Shown here piece by piece: positions 55,914 to 63,231 of a DNA stretch of 64,000 nt (within the stretch, counting starts at the first letter, position 1; each line of letters begins with the position of its first letter). This DNA comes from Agrococcus jenensis (GTDB lineage Bacteria > Actinomycetota > Actinomycetes > Actinomycetales > Microbacteriaceae): NCBI RefSeq assembly GCF_003752465.1, contig NZ_RKHJ01000001.1:1984001-2048000 (forward strand), given 5' to 3'. The notes below the pieces were generated by a model, which saw only the letters and a list, made by a program, of their open reading frames with translations, did not search any database and was not told the origin of the DNA. The position numbers and the translations under genes were made by a program.

Positions 55914-57449
55914 TCACAGCCGCTCCGCGGTGCCGTCGGCGATGAGGTCGGCCACCGCGACGCGGCGGATCTTGCCGCCCGCGGTGCGCGGCAGCGCAGC
56001 CGCGCGGTAGTAGCGGTGCGGCACGAACTGCGGGGCGAGCAGCCGTCGCAGCGCCTGCTGCATGCGCGCCTTCGGGGGCACGGCGTCGCGGTCGCCCTCG
56101 ACGACCACCGCGACGATCGCGCCGAGCGACGCATCCGGGAGCGCCACCGCGCAGCACGACTCGCAGCCAGGCACGGTCGCGAGCGCGCGCTCGACCTGGG
56201 GCAGCGACACCTTGTGGCCGCCCGAGACGGCGATGTCGCCCGCGCGCCCGGCGAGCTCGATCGTGCCGTCCGCGAGCGCGGCGAGGTCGTGCACGCTCGA
56301 CCAGCCGTCGGCATCGGTGATGCGCTCGGCGCTCGTCGCCGCGAGGTAGCCCTCGACCGCCGAGGCGACCCGCACGTGCAGCGTGCCGATCTCGCCATCC
56401 GGGAGCGACCGCCCGGCGTCGTCGCGCACAGCCACCTCGACGCCGTCGAACGGCGTCAGCCGGGTGCCGTCGCCGACGTCGCTGTAGCCGATGAAGCCGA
56501 TCTCGGAGGCGCCGTAGTAGCTGCGCAGCCGCGCGCCCGGGACCGCGGCCTCGAACACGTCGCGGATGCGCTCGCCCTGGTTGGCGCCGCCGGTGATGAC
56601 CGTGCGGAGCGACGCGAGCGCTCCCGCACCCGACGGCGAGCGCTCGGCGGCCGCGGCGAGCGCGAGCAGCATCGCCGGCACCCCGACGAAGCGCTCGATG
56701 CGCTCCTCCTCGATCGTGCGGACCGCGGCGACCGCGTCGAAGCCCGACTGCAGGTGCAACGAGCCGCCCGTCGCCAGCACCTCGACGAGCGCGTAGAGCG
56801 TGAGGCTGTACGAGACGGGCCCCGGCGCGAGCGTGCGCATGCCCTCCTCCGCCCCGAGGAAGGCGCGGCTCACGCTCACGTTGATGTCCCAGCTGCCCCG
56901 CGTGCGCAGGAAGCCCTTCGGCAGATCGGTCGTGCCGGACGTGAACAGCAGCAGGAACGGCTCGTCGCGCGGCCGCACCTCCGGGCCGGCCGAGGCAGGC
57001 GCCTCCGCCGCCACCGCGTCGAAGCGGTCGAGCGACACGGCCGTGCCTCCCCAGGGCTCGAGCCCTGCCAGCGCGTGCTCGAAGCTCGCGTCGTCGGTCA
57101 CGACGATCGCCGGGTCGACGCGACGGATGGTCTCGAGCCGGTGCTCCTCGGGCCACAGCGGGTCGAGCACGGCGATGATCGCGCGGAACGACGTCACGCC
57201 GCTGATCCAGCGCGCGATGTCGATCGCGCGCGACAGTGAGATGGCGATGATCGGCACGCCGCCGGTCTCCGCGCTCGTGCGTCCCGCAGGCGTCGCGCCG
57301 GGCCCGCCGAGCAGCTGCTCGATGCCGCTGCGGATGCGCGAGCACTCGGCGCGCAGATCGCCGTAGGTGATGCGCTCCCCGTCGCCGGCGAGCGCGAGCC
57401 GCCCGGGATCCGACTCGGCGACGGCGATGATGCTGCCGGTGAACGTCAC
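55914..57449 (-). CDS. AMP-dependent acyl ligase (ANL superfamily)
   Basis: 511 residues. Adenylation motif A3 LLFTSGTTDLPKGF (about 168-181), A5 SYYGASEIGFIGYS (about 295-308), A7/A8 region ELAGRAGDIAVSGGHKV (about 405-421) and catalytic Lys in RTAGGKIRR (near the end). It activates a carboxylic acid as acyl-AMP and probably transfers it to CoA or a carrier. Substrate unknown. GTG at 57449 with TAGACT 6 nt upstream on the minus strand. Forms a two-gene unit with the ketosynthase, and its promoter overlaps that of the divergent DUF1684 gene. Confidence 0.85.
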   Translation of the reverse strand: MTFTGSIIAVAESDPGRLALAGDGERITYGDLRAECSRIRSGIEQLLGGPGATPAGRTSAETGGVPIIAISLSRAIDIARWISGVTSFRAIIAVLDPLWPEEHRLETIRRVDPAIVVTDDASFEHALAGLEPWGGTAVSLDRFDAVAAEAPASAGPEVRPRDEPFLLLFTSGTTDLPKGFLRTRGSWDINVSVSRAFLGAEEGMRTLAPGPVSYSLTLYALVEVLATGGSLHLQSGFDAVAAVRTIEEERIERFVGVPAMLLALAAAAERSPSGAGALASLRTVITGGANQGERIRDVFEAAVPGARLRSYYGASEIGFIGYSDVGDGTRLTPFDGVEVAVRDDAGRSLPDGEIGTLHVRVASAVEGYLAATSAERITDADGWSSVHDLAALADGTIELAGRAGDIAVSGGHKVSLPQVERALATVPGCESCCAVALPDASLGAIVAVVVEGDRDAVPPKARMQQALRRLLAPQFVPHRYYRAAALPRTAGGKIRRVAVADLIADGTAERL

Positions 57450-57455
57450 CCTGCG

Positions 57456-57465
57456 AGTCTAGGCT
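57456..57465. promoter_or_regulatory. Divergent overlapping -10 elements (TAGACT minus, TAGGCT plus)
   Basis: On the minus strand TAGACT (57461-57456) lies 6 nt before the ligase GTG at 57449. On the plus strand TAGGCT (57460-57465) lies 7 nt before the DUF1684 GTG at 57473. The two hexamers share the TA at 57460-57461, so only one RNA polymerase could use the site at a time. Confidence 0.6.
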
Positions 57466-57472
57466 CGGCGCC

Positions 57473-58255
57473 GTGACGGACTTCAGGGACGCAGCGCAGT
57501 TCGAGGAAGCATGGCGGCGCTGGCAGGCGGTGCGCTGGCGCACGGTCGCCGGTCCGCATGGCATCGCGGCGCTCGCGGCGACGGTCTGGCTCAGCGACGC
57601 CGACCAGGCGGTCGACGGCGTCGACGGCCGCTGGCGCGCGGATGGCGACCTCGTCGTCGGGACGGGCCTGCAGGCATCCGGCTACCGGCATCGCGACGGC
57701 TCGCCGGTGGCCGACACCGTCACCCTCCACGCGGGCGAGACGCTCGTCGCCGGCGACGCGCTGGTGCGCGCCTTCGTGCGGGAGGGCGTCCCGGCCCTGC
57801 GTCGCATCGACCCGAACACCGATCGCCGGGTGCGCCTGCGCGAGATCGCGACGCATCGACCGGATCACGCGTGGGTGGTGACGGCGCGCTGGACGCCGAG
57901 CGACGAGCCGCTCGAGGTAGAGGCCGTCGACGGGCATCGCACGACCCGCCGCGACGCCGGCACGCTCGCGTTCGAGCTCGGCGGCCGCGAGCGGTCGCTC
58001 ATCGCGACCCGTGGCGATGGCGAGCTCGCCGTGGTCTTCGCCGACGCGGCGGGCGACGAGCAGTACCCGTTCCGCTTCCTGCGCCCCCGGCTGCCCGACG
58101 AGCACGGCGTCACGACGCTCGACTTCAACCGCTCGTTCCTGCCGCCGTGCGCCTTCAGCGACCACTACGTCTGCCCGATGCCGCCGCCCGGCAACCGGCT
58201 CGACCTGCGGGTCGGCGTGGGGGAGCGGATGCCCGTCTACGACGAGGCGCGCTGA
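57473..58255 (+). CDS. DUF1684 family protein
   Basis: 260 residues. The C-terminal TTLDFNRSFLPPCAFSDHYVCPMPPPGNRLDLRV (positions about 207-240) is the DUF1684 hallmark. The N-terminal GPHGIAALAATVWLSD is also typical. No signal peptide; cytosolic. Family function unknown; two cysteines in the hallmark (CAF, VCP) could bind metal. GTG at 57473 with TAGGCT upstream, from a divergent promoter shared with the AMP ligase. DUF2256 and photolyase genes follow. Confidence 0.87.
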   Translation: MTDFRDAAQFEEAWRRWQAVRWRTVAGPHGIAALAATVWLSDADQAVDGVDGRWRADGDLVVGTGLQASGYRHRDGSPVADTVTLHAGETLVAGDALVRAFVREGVPALRRIDPNTDRRVRLREIATHRPDHAWVVTARWTPSDEPLEVEAVDGHRTTRRDAGTLAFELGGRERSLIATRGDGELAVVFADAAGDEQYPFRFLRPRLPDEHGVTTLDFNRSFLPPCAFSDHYVCPMPPPGNRLDLRVGVGERMPVYDEAR

Positions 58256-58290
58256 CCAGCGCTGTCAGCGGCATCCGGCACACTGTCGCC

Positions 58291-58446
58291 ATGCCCCGCC
58301 CACCGCGCGAGCAGAAGCCCTGCGAGCACTGCGGCCGTCCGTTCGAGGATCGCAAGCGCTGGGCGAGCCGCGATCAGTGGGAGCAGGTGCGCTACTGCTC
58401 GCGCTCCTGCCGCGCGGCAGCGGCGAAGGTGCGCCGCGCTCGATGA
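58291..58446 (+). CDS. DUF2256 zinc-ribbon-like small protein
   Basis: 51 residues with four Cys in pairs: PCEHCGRPFEDRKRW and VRYCSRSCRAAAA. The set CxxC...CxxxC suggests a zinc finger. DUF2256 genes often lie beside photolyase/cryptochrome genes of the iron-sulfur type; here it overlaps one (ATGA). A partner role in DNA repair is inferred from that linkage. ATG at 58291; CACACT lies 6 nt upstream as a poor -10. Confidence 0.87.
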   Translation: MPRPPREQKPCEHCGRPFEDRKRWASRDQWEQVRYCSRSCRAAAAKVRRAR

Positions 58447-59888
58447 AGGCCGCGCTCATCCTCGGCACGCAGCTGCTCGAGCGGCATCCCGCGTTCGATG
58501 ACGACGAGATCGATGAGCTGTTCCTCGTCGAGTCGGCGGCGCTCTTCGACCGGCTGCCGTATCACCAGCACAAGATCGTGCTCGTGCTCTCGGCAATGCG
58601 CCACATGGTCGACCGCTTGGAGCGGGAGGGCCGCACCGTGCGCACCGTCCGCCTGGGGGACGGGCTCTCCTTCGCCGAAGGCGTCACCCGGCTCATCGAG
58701 CGGCACGGCGCCGAGGGCATCGCGTGGATGCGCGCCGCCGACCGTGGCGTCGATCGGCGCATCGATCGCATCGCGGCCCGGGCGGGCATGCGCACGCGTC
58801 GCTGGGCGGACCGGGCGTTCCTCACGCCCGAGCCAGAGCTCGACGCCTGGTTCCGCGACCACCCGCGGGCGCGCATGGAGGACTTCTACCGCTGGCAGCG
58901 CCAGCGCACCGGCATCCTCATGGAGGGCGAGAGCCCCGCCGGCGGTCGCTGGAACTACGACGTCGACAACCGCGAGCCGCTGCCGAAGGGCGGCATCGAC
59001 ATCCCGCCCGTGCCGCGGCGAGAGCCCGACGCGATCACGCTCGAGGTCATCGACGAGGTGCGCGAGCGCTTCCCCGACCATCCGGGCGACGCGCGCGACT
59101 TCTGGCTCCCCGTCACGCACGAGGATGCGCGCGCGTGGCTCGGCGCGTTCGTCGACGAGCGGCTGCCCGAGTTCGGGCGCTTCGAGGACGCGATGGCGGC
59201 CGACGAGCCGGTGCTCTTCCACTCGGTGCTGACGCCCTCGCTCAACCTCGGGCTGCTCACGCCGCACGACGTCGTCGACGCGGTGCTCGAGGCGAGCGGC
59301 GACGTGCCCCTGCCGTCGCTCGAGGGCTTCGTGCGCCAGGTGATCGGCTGGCGCGAGTACATGCGCGGCATGTACCGCGCGCATCCCGAGCTCGACGGCG
59401 CGAACGCGCTCGGGCTCACGCGCGAGCTCGAGCCGTGGTGGTACACCGGCGATGGCATCCCGGACGAGCTCCCGGTCCCGGTGCGGACGGTGCTCGAGCG
59501 CGTGCTCCGCCACGGCTATGCGCACCACATCGAGCGGCTCATGGTGCTCGGCAACTGGTTCCTGCTCGAGGGCTACGCGCCGGCATCCGTCAACCGCTGG
59601 TTCCTCTCGCTCTTCGTCGACGCGTACGAGTGGGTGATGGTGCCGAACGTCTTCGGCATGAGCCAGTTCGCCGACGGCGGCATGGTCGGCACGAAGCCCT
59701 ACGTCTCGGGCGGCGCCTACCTGCAGCGGATGGGCCGCTGGTGGCCGTCCGCACGTGCGGCGAAGGAGTCGGCGTTCACCGACGGCTACTGGGACTTCCT
59801 GCAGCGGCACGAGGCCGTGCTCAAGGGCAATCCGCGGCTCGCGCTGCCGCTCGCGCAGATGCGGGCACGACGCGAGCCCGAGCGCTGA
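58443..59888 (+). CDS. Cryptochrome/photolyase of the FeS-BCP (PhrB) type, without cysteines
   Basis: 481 residues. Matches the prokaryotic (6-4) photolyase/iron-sulfur group: N-terminal LILGTQLLERHPAF, LVLSAMRHM; FAD-domain features PSLEGFVRQVIGWREYMRGM, HGYAHHIERLMVLGNWFLL, DAYEWVMVPNVFGMSQFADG, GTKPYVSGGAYLQRM. In characterised members the segment after YxxRM holds Cys ligands of a [4Fe-4S] cluster; here it reads GRWWPSARAAKESAFTDGYWDFL, and the whole protein contains no cysteine at all. It may repair UV lesions without the cluster. Overlaps DUF2256. Confidence 0.87.
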   Translation: MKAALILGTQLLERHPAFDDDEIDELFLVESAALFDRLPYHQHKIVLVLSAMRHMVDRLEREGRTVRTVRLGDGLSFAEGVTRLIERHGAEGIAWMRAADRGVDRRIDRIAARAGMRTRRWADRAFLTPEPELDAWFRDHPRARMEDFYRWQRQRTGILMEGESPAGGRWNYDVDNREPLPKGGIDIPPVPRREPDAITLEVIDEVRERFPDHPGDARDFWLPVTHEDARAWLGAFVDERLPEFGRFEDAMAADEPVLFHSVLTPSLNLGLLTPHDVVDAVLEASGDVPLPSLEGFVRQVIGWREYMRGMYRAHPELDGANALGLTRELEPWWYTGDGIPDELPVPVRTVLERVLRHGYAHHIERLMVLGNWFLLEGYAPASVNRWFLSLFVDAYEWVMVPNVFGMSQFADGGMVGTKPYVSGGAYLQRMGRWWPSARAAKESAFTDGYWDFLQRHEAVLKGNPRLALPLAQMRARREPER

Positions 59889-59892
59889 GCCG

Positions 59893-60063
59893 TCAGTGCC
59901 CGATGCCGATGAGGCCCCCCACGGCGGGGCACGCTGAGCGGTAGTCGGCGGGCACCTCGTGCATCGGCGCCGTGTCGGCCCAGGGCAGCTCCAGCCGCTC
60001 GCCGAACGGGAGCGCCGCCCCGTCGATGACGAGCGAGTGGGGTCCAAGGCCGACGCTGGCCAT
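59893..60063 (-). CDS. Possible small ORF or remnant on the minus strand
   Basis: 56 codons from ATG at 60063 to TGA at 59893, starting MASVGLGPHSLVIDGAALPF and ending SACPAVGGLIGIGH. Third positions are almost all G or C. The same frame continues codon-like upstream for 20 more codons without a start (to a TGA near 60127), so it may be the end of a broken gene. Not recognised. This also accounts for most of the 59889-60129 gap. Confidence 0.35.
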   Translation of the reverse strand: MASVGLGPHSLVIDGAALPFGERLELPWADTAPMHEVPADYRSACPAVGGLIGIGH

Positions 60064-60129
60064 GAGGACCGCGCCGTGGCGGGTCGGGTCACCCTCGAGC
60101 CTGACCTCGCCGCCCAGCCGCCGTCAATA

Positions 60130-60143
60130 GGTTGTGCACAACC
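60130..60143. promoter_or_regulatory. Perfect 14-bp palindrome, likely OhrR operator
   Basis: GGTTGTGCACAACC, 24 bp before the ohrR ATG. Placement and symmetry suit autoregulation by the dimeric MarR-family repressor encoded next to it. Confidence 0.6.
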
Positions 60144-60166
60144 GATATCTGTGCGAGGCTCGAGCC

Positions 60167-60634
60167 ATGCCCTCGCAGCCCGTGACCGACCGGATGGTCT
60201 GCTTCGCGCTCTACTCCGCCGCCCGCGCCACGACGCAGGCGTACCGCGCGCTGCTGGAGCCGTGGAGCCTCACGTACCCGCAGTACCTCGTGCTCGTCAC
60301 GCTCTGGGTCGAGGGGCCGCAGAGCGTGAAGGACCTCGGCGAGCAGATGCAGCTCGACAGCGGCACGCTGTCGCCGCTGCTCGCGCGCATGGAGCGCGAC
60401 GACCTCGTCGTGCGCGAGCGCAGCAGCGCCGACGGCCGCGTCGTGGAGGTGCGCACCACCCCGCGCGGCGTCGCGCTCCGGGCCGAGCTCGCGCACATCC
60501 CGTCCGCGGTGGCACGCGGGCTCGGCCTCGACGGCGACGTCGACGGCGAGCGGATGCTGGCGACCCTGCACGGCATCACCGCATCGATGCACGCGGTGAC
60601 CGACGATCCCTCGTCGGTCACCGGACGACGATGA
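60167..60634 (+). CDS. ohrR: MarR-family organic hydroperoxide regulator OhrR
   Basis: 155 residues. OhrR-type: redox Cys12 in MVCFALYSAARA; the wHTH contains LTYPQYLVLVTLWVEGP and LDSGTLSPLLARMERDDLV (recognition helix and wing). The single N-terminal Cys and downstream ohr gene separate it from other MarR proteins. Oxidation by organic peroxides should release DNA. ATG at 60167, 35 nt before the ohr ATG after its stop; probably one transcript. Confidence 0.92.
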   Translation: MPSQPVTDRMVCFALYSAARATTQAYRALLEPWSLTYPQYLVLVTLWVEGPQSVKDLGEQMQLDSGTLSPLLARMERDDLVVRERSSADGRVVEVRTTPRGVALRAELAHIPSAVARGLGLDGDVDGERMLATLHGITASMHAVTDDPSSVTGRR

Positions 60635-60669
60635 CGACGCATCCGCGCCGTCGAGACGAGAGGAGCACC

Positions 60670-61092
60670 ATGGACGTGCTGTACACCGCAGAGGCACTGT
60701 CGACCGGAGCCGGCCGCGACGGTCGCGTGACGACGGTCGACGGCCGGCTCGACCTCGAGATGGCCGTGCCGAAGGAGATGGGCGGCTCCGGCGCGGGCGC
60801 CAACCCCGAGCTGCTCTTCGCCGCCGGCTATGCCGCGTGCTTCCACTCCGCGCTGCAGTCGGTCGCGCGCTCGCAGCGCGAGCGCCTCACCGACTCGAGC
60901 GTCGGCAGCCGCGTGCAGATCGGCCCGGACGGCTCCGGCGGCTTCCAGCTGTCGGTGCACCTCGAGGTCGTGCTGCCCGGCGTCGCGGAGGACCGCGCCC
61001 GCGAGCTCGTCGACGCCGCCCACACCGTCTGCCCCTACTCGAACGCGACCCGCGGCAACATCGAGGTCTCCATCGCCGTCTCGGACGACTGA
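60670..61092 (+). CDS. ohr: Organic hydroperoxide resistance protein Ohr
   Basis: 140-residue OsmC/Ohr thiol peroxidase that reduces organic hydroperoxides with lipoyl groups. Catalytic Cys57 in AACFHSALQS and Cys121 in VCPYSNATRGN. N-terminal VLYTAEALSTGAGRDGRV is typical Ohr. ATG at 60670 follows GAGAGGAGC. The DoxX gene starts 1 nt after the stop. Confidence 0.94.
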   Translation: MDVLYTAEALSTGAGRDGRVTTVDGRLDLEMAVPKEMGGSGAGANPELLFAAGYAACFHSALQSVARSQRERLTDSSVGSRVQIGPDGSGGFQLSVHLEVVLPGVAEDRARELVDAAHTVCPYSNATRGNIEVSIAVSDD

Positions 61093-61093
61093 C

Positions 61094-61513
61094 GTGGCGC
61101 GCGCGATCGTGCGGGTGCTGCTCGGCGCGGCGCTCGCCTTCGCCGGCATCGGCCACCTCACGTTCGCCCGCACCGAGTTCCAGGCGCAAGTGCCCGGCTT
61201 CGTGCCGCTCGACACCGACGTCACCGTCGTGGCATCGGGCGTCGTCGAGATCGTCCTGGGCATCGCGCTCATCGTCGTCCGGCGCCACCGCGCGCTCGTG
61301 GGATGGATCGTCGCCGCGTTCTTCGTCGCGGTCTTCCCCGGCAACATCGCGCAGTGGGCGGAGGGGCGCGACGGCTTCGGCCTCGACTCCGACGCCGCAC
61401 GCTTCGGCCGCCTGTTCTTCCAGCCCGTGCTCGTCGCGGTCGCCCTGTGGTCGACCGGCGCATGGGATGCGCTCCGTCGCCGATGGCGCGCGCGTAGCCG
61501 CCCCGTGGCGTGA
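61094..61513 (+). CDS. DoxX-like membrane protein
   Basis: 139 residues with four predicted transmembrane helices (about 4-20, 45-62, 68-88, 105-122). LGAALAFAGIGHLTF and FPGNIAQWAEGRDGFG resemble the DoxX family, which supports redox functions at the membrane. It sits one base after ohr in the oxidative-stress unit. GTG start at 61094; an alternative further start would cut helix 1. Confidence 0.82.
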   Translation: MARAIVRVLLGAALAFAGIGHLTFARTEFQAQVPGFVPLDTDVTVVASGVVEIVLGIALIVVRRHRALVGWIVAAFFVAVFPGNIAQWAEGRDGFGLDSDAARFGRLFFQPVLVAVALWSTGAWDALRRRWRARSRPVA

Positions 61514-61557
61514 GCACTCACCGACCCACCTGACACACCCGACCGAGAGGAGCACGC

Positions 61558-62535
61558 ATGCGTGCCATCGTCCATGAGCAGTTCGGCGAGCCGGAGGACG
61601 TGCTGCACGTCCTCGACCGCCCCACCCCCGAGCCCGGCCCCGGCCAGGTCCGCGTGCGCACGACGCTCGCCACCATCCACAACCACGACCTCTGGACCGT
61701 GCGCGGCACCTATGGCTTCAAGCCGGAGCTGCCCGCCGCGAGCGGCACCGAGGCGGTCGGCGTGGTGGAGGCGGTCGGCGAGGGCGTCGAGGCGCTCGCG
61801 GTCGGCGACCGCGTGATCGCGGGTGGCATCTTCGGCGTCTGGGCCGAGCAGTTCGTCGCGGACGCGGTGGCGCTCATGCCCGCCCCTGCGGGGCTGCCCG
61901 ACCAGGCCGCCGCGCAGCTGGTCGCGATGCCGTTCAGCGCCATCAGCCTGCTCGAGGCCCTCTCGCTCGAGCCCGGGCAGTGGATCGTGCAGAACGCTGC
62001 GAACGGCGCGGTCGGCCGGATGGTCGCGCAGCTCGCGCGAGCACGGGGCGTGCGCGTCGTCGGTCTCGTGCGTCGCCCCGAGGGCGTCGACGAGCTGCGC
62101 GACGCGGGCATCGACGACGTCGTGGCGACCTCCGAGGACGGCTGGGCCGACCGCATCCGCGCCATCACGGGCGGGGCGCCGATCGTGGCGGGCGTCGACT
62201 CGGTCGGCGGCTCGTCGGCAGGCGATGTGCTGTCGGTGCTCGCGGAGGGCGGCACGCTCGTGGCGTTCGGTGCGATGGGCTCGCCGACGCTCGAGCTGTC
62301 GTCGGGCGACCTCATCTTCAAGCAGGCGACGGTGCGCGGCTTCTGGGGCAGCATGGTGAGCCGCCAGATGGCGCCGGCGCTCAAGCAGCGGCTCTTCGCA
62401 GAGCTCTCGGAGCGGATCGGCACGGGCGAGCTGACGCTGCCCGTCTCGAGCGTGCACGGGTTCGACGACGTGCGGGGCGCCGTGCTCGCGAGCCTGACGC
62501 CCGGCCGCGTCGGCAAGGTGCTGCTGCGACCGTAG
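61558..62535 (+). CDS. Zinc-free MDR reductase (quinone oxidoreductase/enoyl reductase type)
   Basis: 325 residues of the medium-chain dehydrogenase superfamily. N-terminal MRAIVHEQFGEPEDVLHVLD, ASGTEAVGVVEAVGEGV, Rossmann IVQNAANGAVGRMVAQLARARG (about 142-163) with the NxxxxxVG pattern of enoyl-thioester reductases. No structural-zinc Cys set, so probably zinc-independent. Could be an NADPH:quinone reductase acting with the peroxide operon. ATG at 61558 follows GAGAGGAGC. Convergent with TetR. Confidence 0.85.
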   Translation: MRAIVHEQFGEPEDVLHVLDRPTPEPGPGQVRVRTTLATIHNHDLWTVRGTYGFKPELPAASGTEAVGVVEAVGEGVEALAVGDRVIAGGIFGVWAEQFVADAVALMPAPAGLPDQAAAQLVAMPFSAISLLEALSLEPGQWIVQNAANGAVGRMVAQLARARGVRVVGLVRRPEGVDELRDAGIDDVVATSEDGWADRIRAITGGAPIVAGVDSVGGSSAGDVLSVLAEGGTLVAFGAMGSPTLELSSGDLIFKQATVRGFWGSMVSRQMAPALKQRLFAELSERIGTGELTLPVSSVHGFDDVRGAVLASLTPGRVGKVLLRP

Positions 62536-62544
62536 CCTCGGCGG

Positions 62545-63120
62545 TCAGCCGGTCGGCGCGCCGAGCACGGCGTCGAGCAAGCGCTCGGCGTCGGCCGGCC
62601 CGGCCGGCTCGCGGCTGAGCGCGCGCAGCACCACCGCGCCGATGAGCGCCTCCGCGAGCTCGCCGGTCAGCGCCCCCGGCTGGAGGTTGGCGGTCGTCCC
62701 GATCGCGGCGTCCAGCCGGCCGGAGATCGACGCGGAGCCGGTGAGGCTGTCGCGCAGGCCCGCGCCGACCTCCGGATGCTCGGCGGCTGCCGCGATGAGC
62801 GAGAGCACGAGGCGCTGCTCGGCCTCCATGACGCGGAAGACGGTCGTGAGCCACGCAGCCATGTCGGCGCGCACGTCCCCGGTGTCGGGCAGCGCGAGGC
62901 GGCCGGGCAGCAGCCGGCCCTCGAGCAGGCACTCGGCGACCAGCGGTCCCTTCGAGCCCCACCAGCGGTAGATCGTCTGCTTGCCGACGCCCGCGCGCGC
63001 GGCGATGCCCTCGATCGTGAGGTGGTCGTAGCCGACCTCTGCGAAGAGCGCGGCGGTCGCCTCGAGGATCGCGATGCGCGCCGGCTCGCTGCGGACGGGG
63101 CCGGTGCGGGGTAGAGCCAC
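62545..63120 (-). CDS. TetR-family transcriptional regulator
   Basis: 191 residues. HTH region RIAILEATAALFAEVGYDHLTIEGIAARAGVGKQTIYRWWGSKGPLV (about 13-59) is a standard TetR N-domain. The C-terminal helical domain is unassigned. GTG at 63120 is preferred, with GAGGAGG ahead; an ATG at 63138 is an alternative. Divergent from an MMPL pump gene, so it probably represses that and itself. Confidence 0.9.
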   Translation of the reverse strand: MALPRTGPVRSEPARIAILEATAALFAEVGYDHLTIEGIAARAGVGKQTIYRWWGSKGPLVAECLLEGRLLPGRLALPDTGDVRADMAAWLTTVFRVMEAEQRLVLSLIAAAAEHPEVGAGLRDSLTGSASISGRLDAAIGTTANLQPGALTGELAEALIGAVVLRALSREPAGPADAERLLDAVLGAPTG

Positions 63121-63143
63121 GGGTCCTCCTCGGATCATAGACG

Positions 63144-63156
63144 AGACGTTGCGTGT
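63144..63156. promoter_or_regulatory. Weak inverted repeat in the TetR/MMPL divergent region
   Basis: AGACG, TTG, CGTGT: an imperfect repeat between the two starts, next to TTATCT (63156-63161), which may be the -10 of the MMPL gene. A possible TetR site, weakly supported. Confidence 0.25.
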
Positions 63157-63231
63157 TATCTTAGGCGGGCTTGTCGGAGTCGGGAGCGCCTGGCCCGGCC
63201 ACGCGCTCTCGCGGAGCTGGAAGGGCACCCA

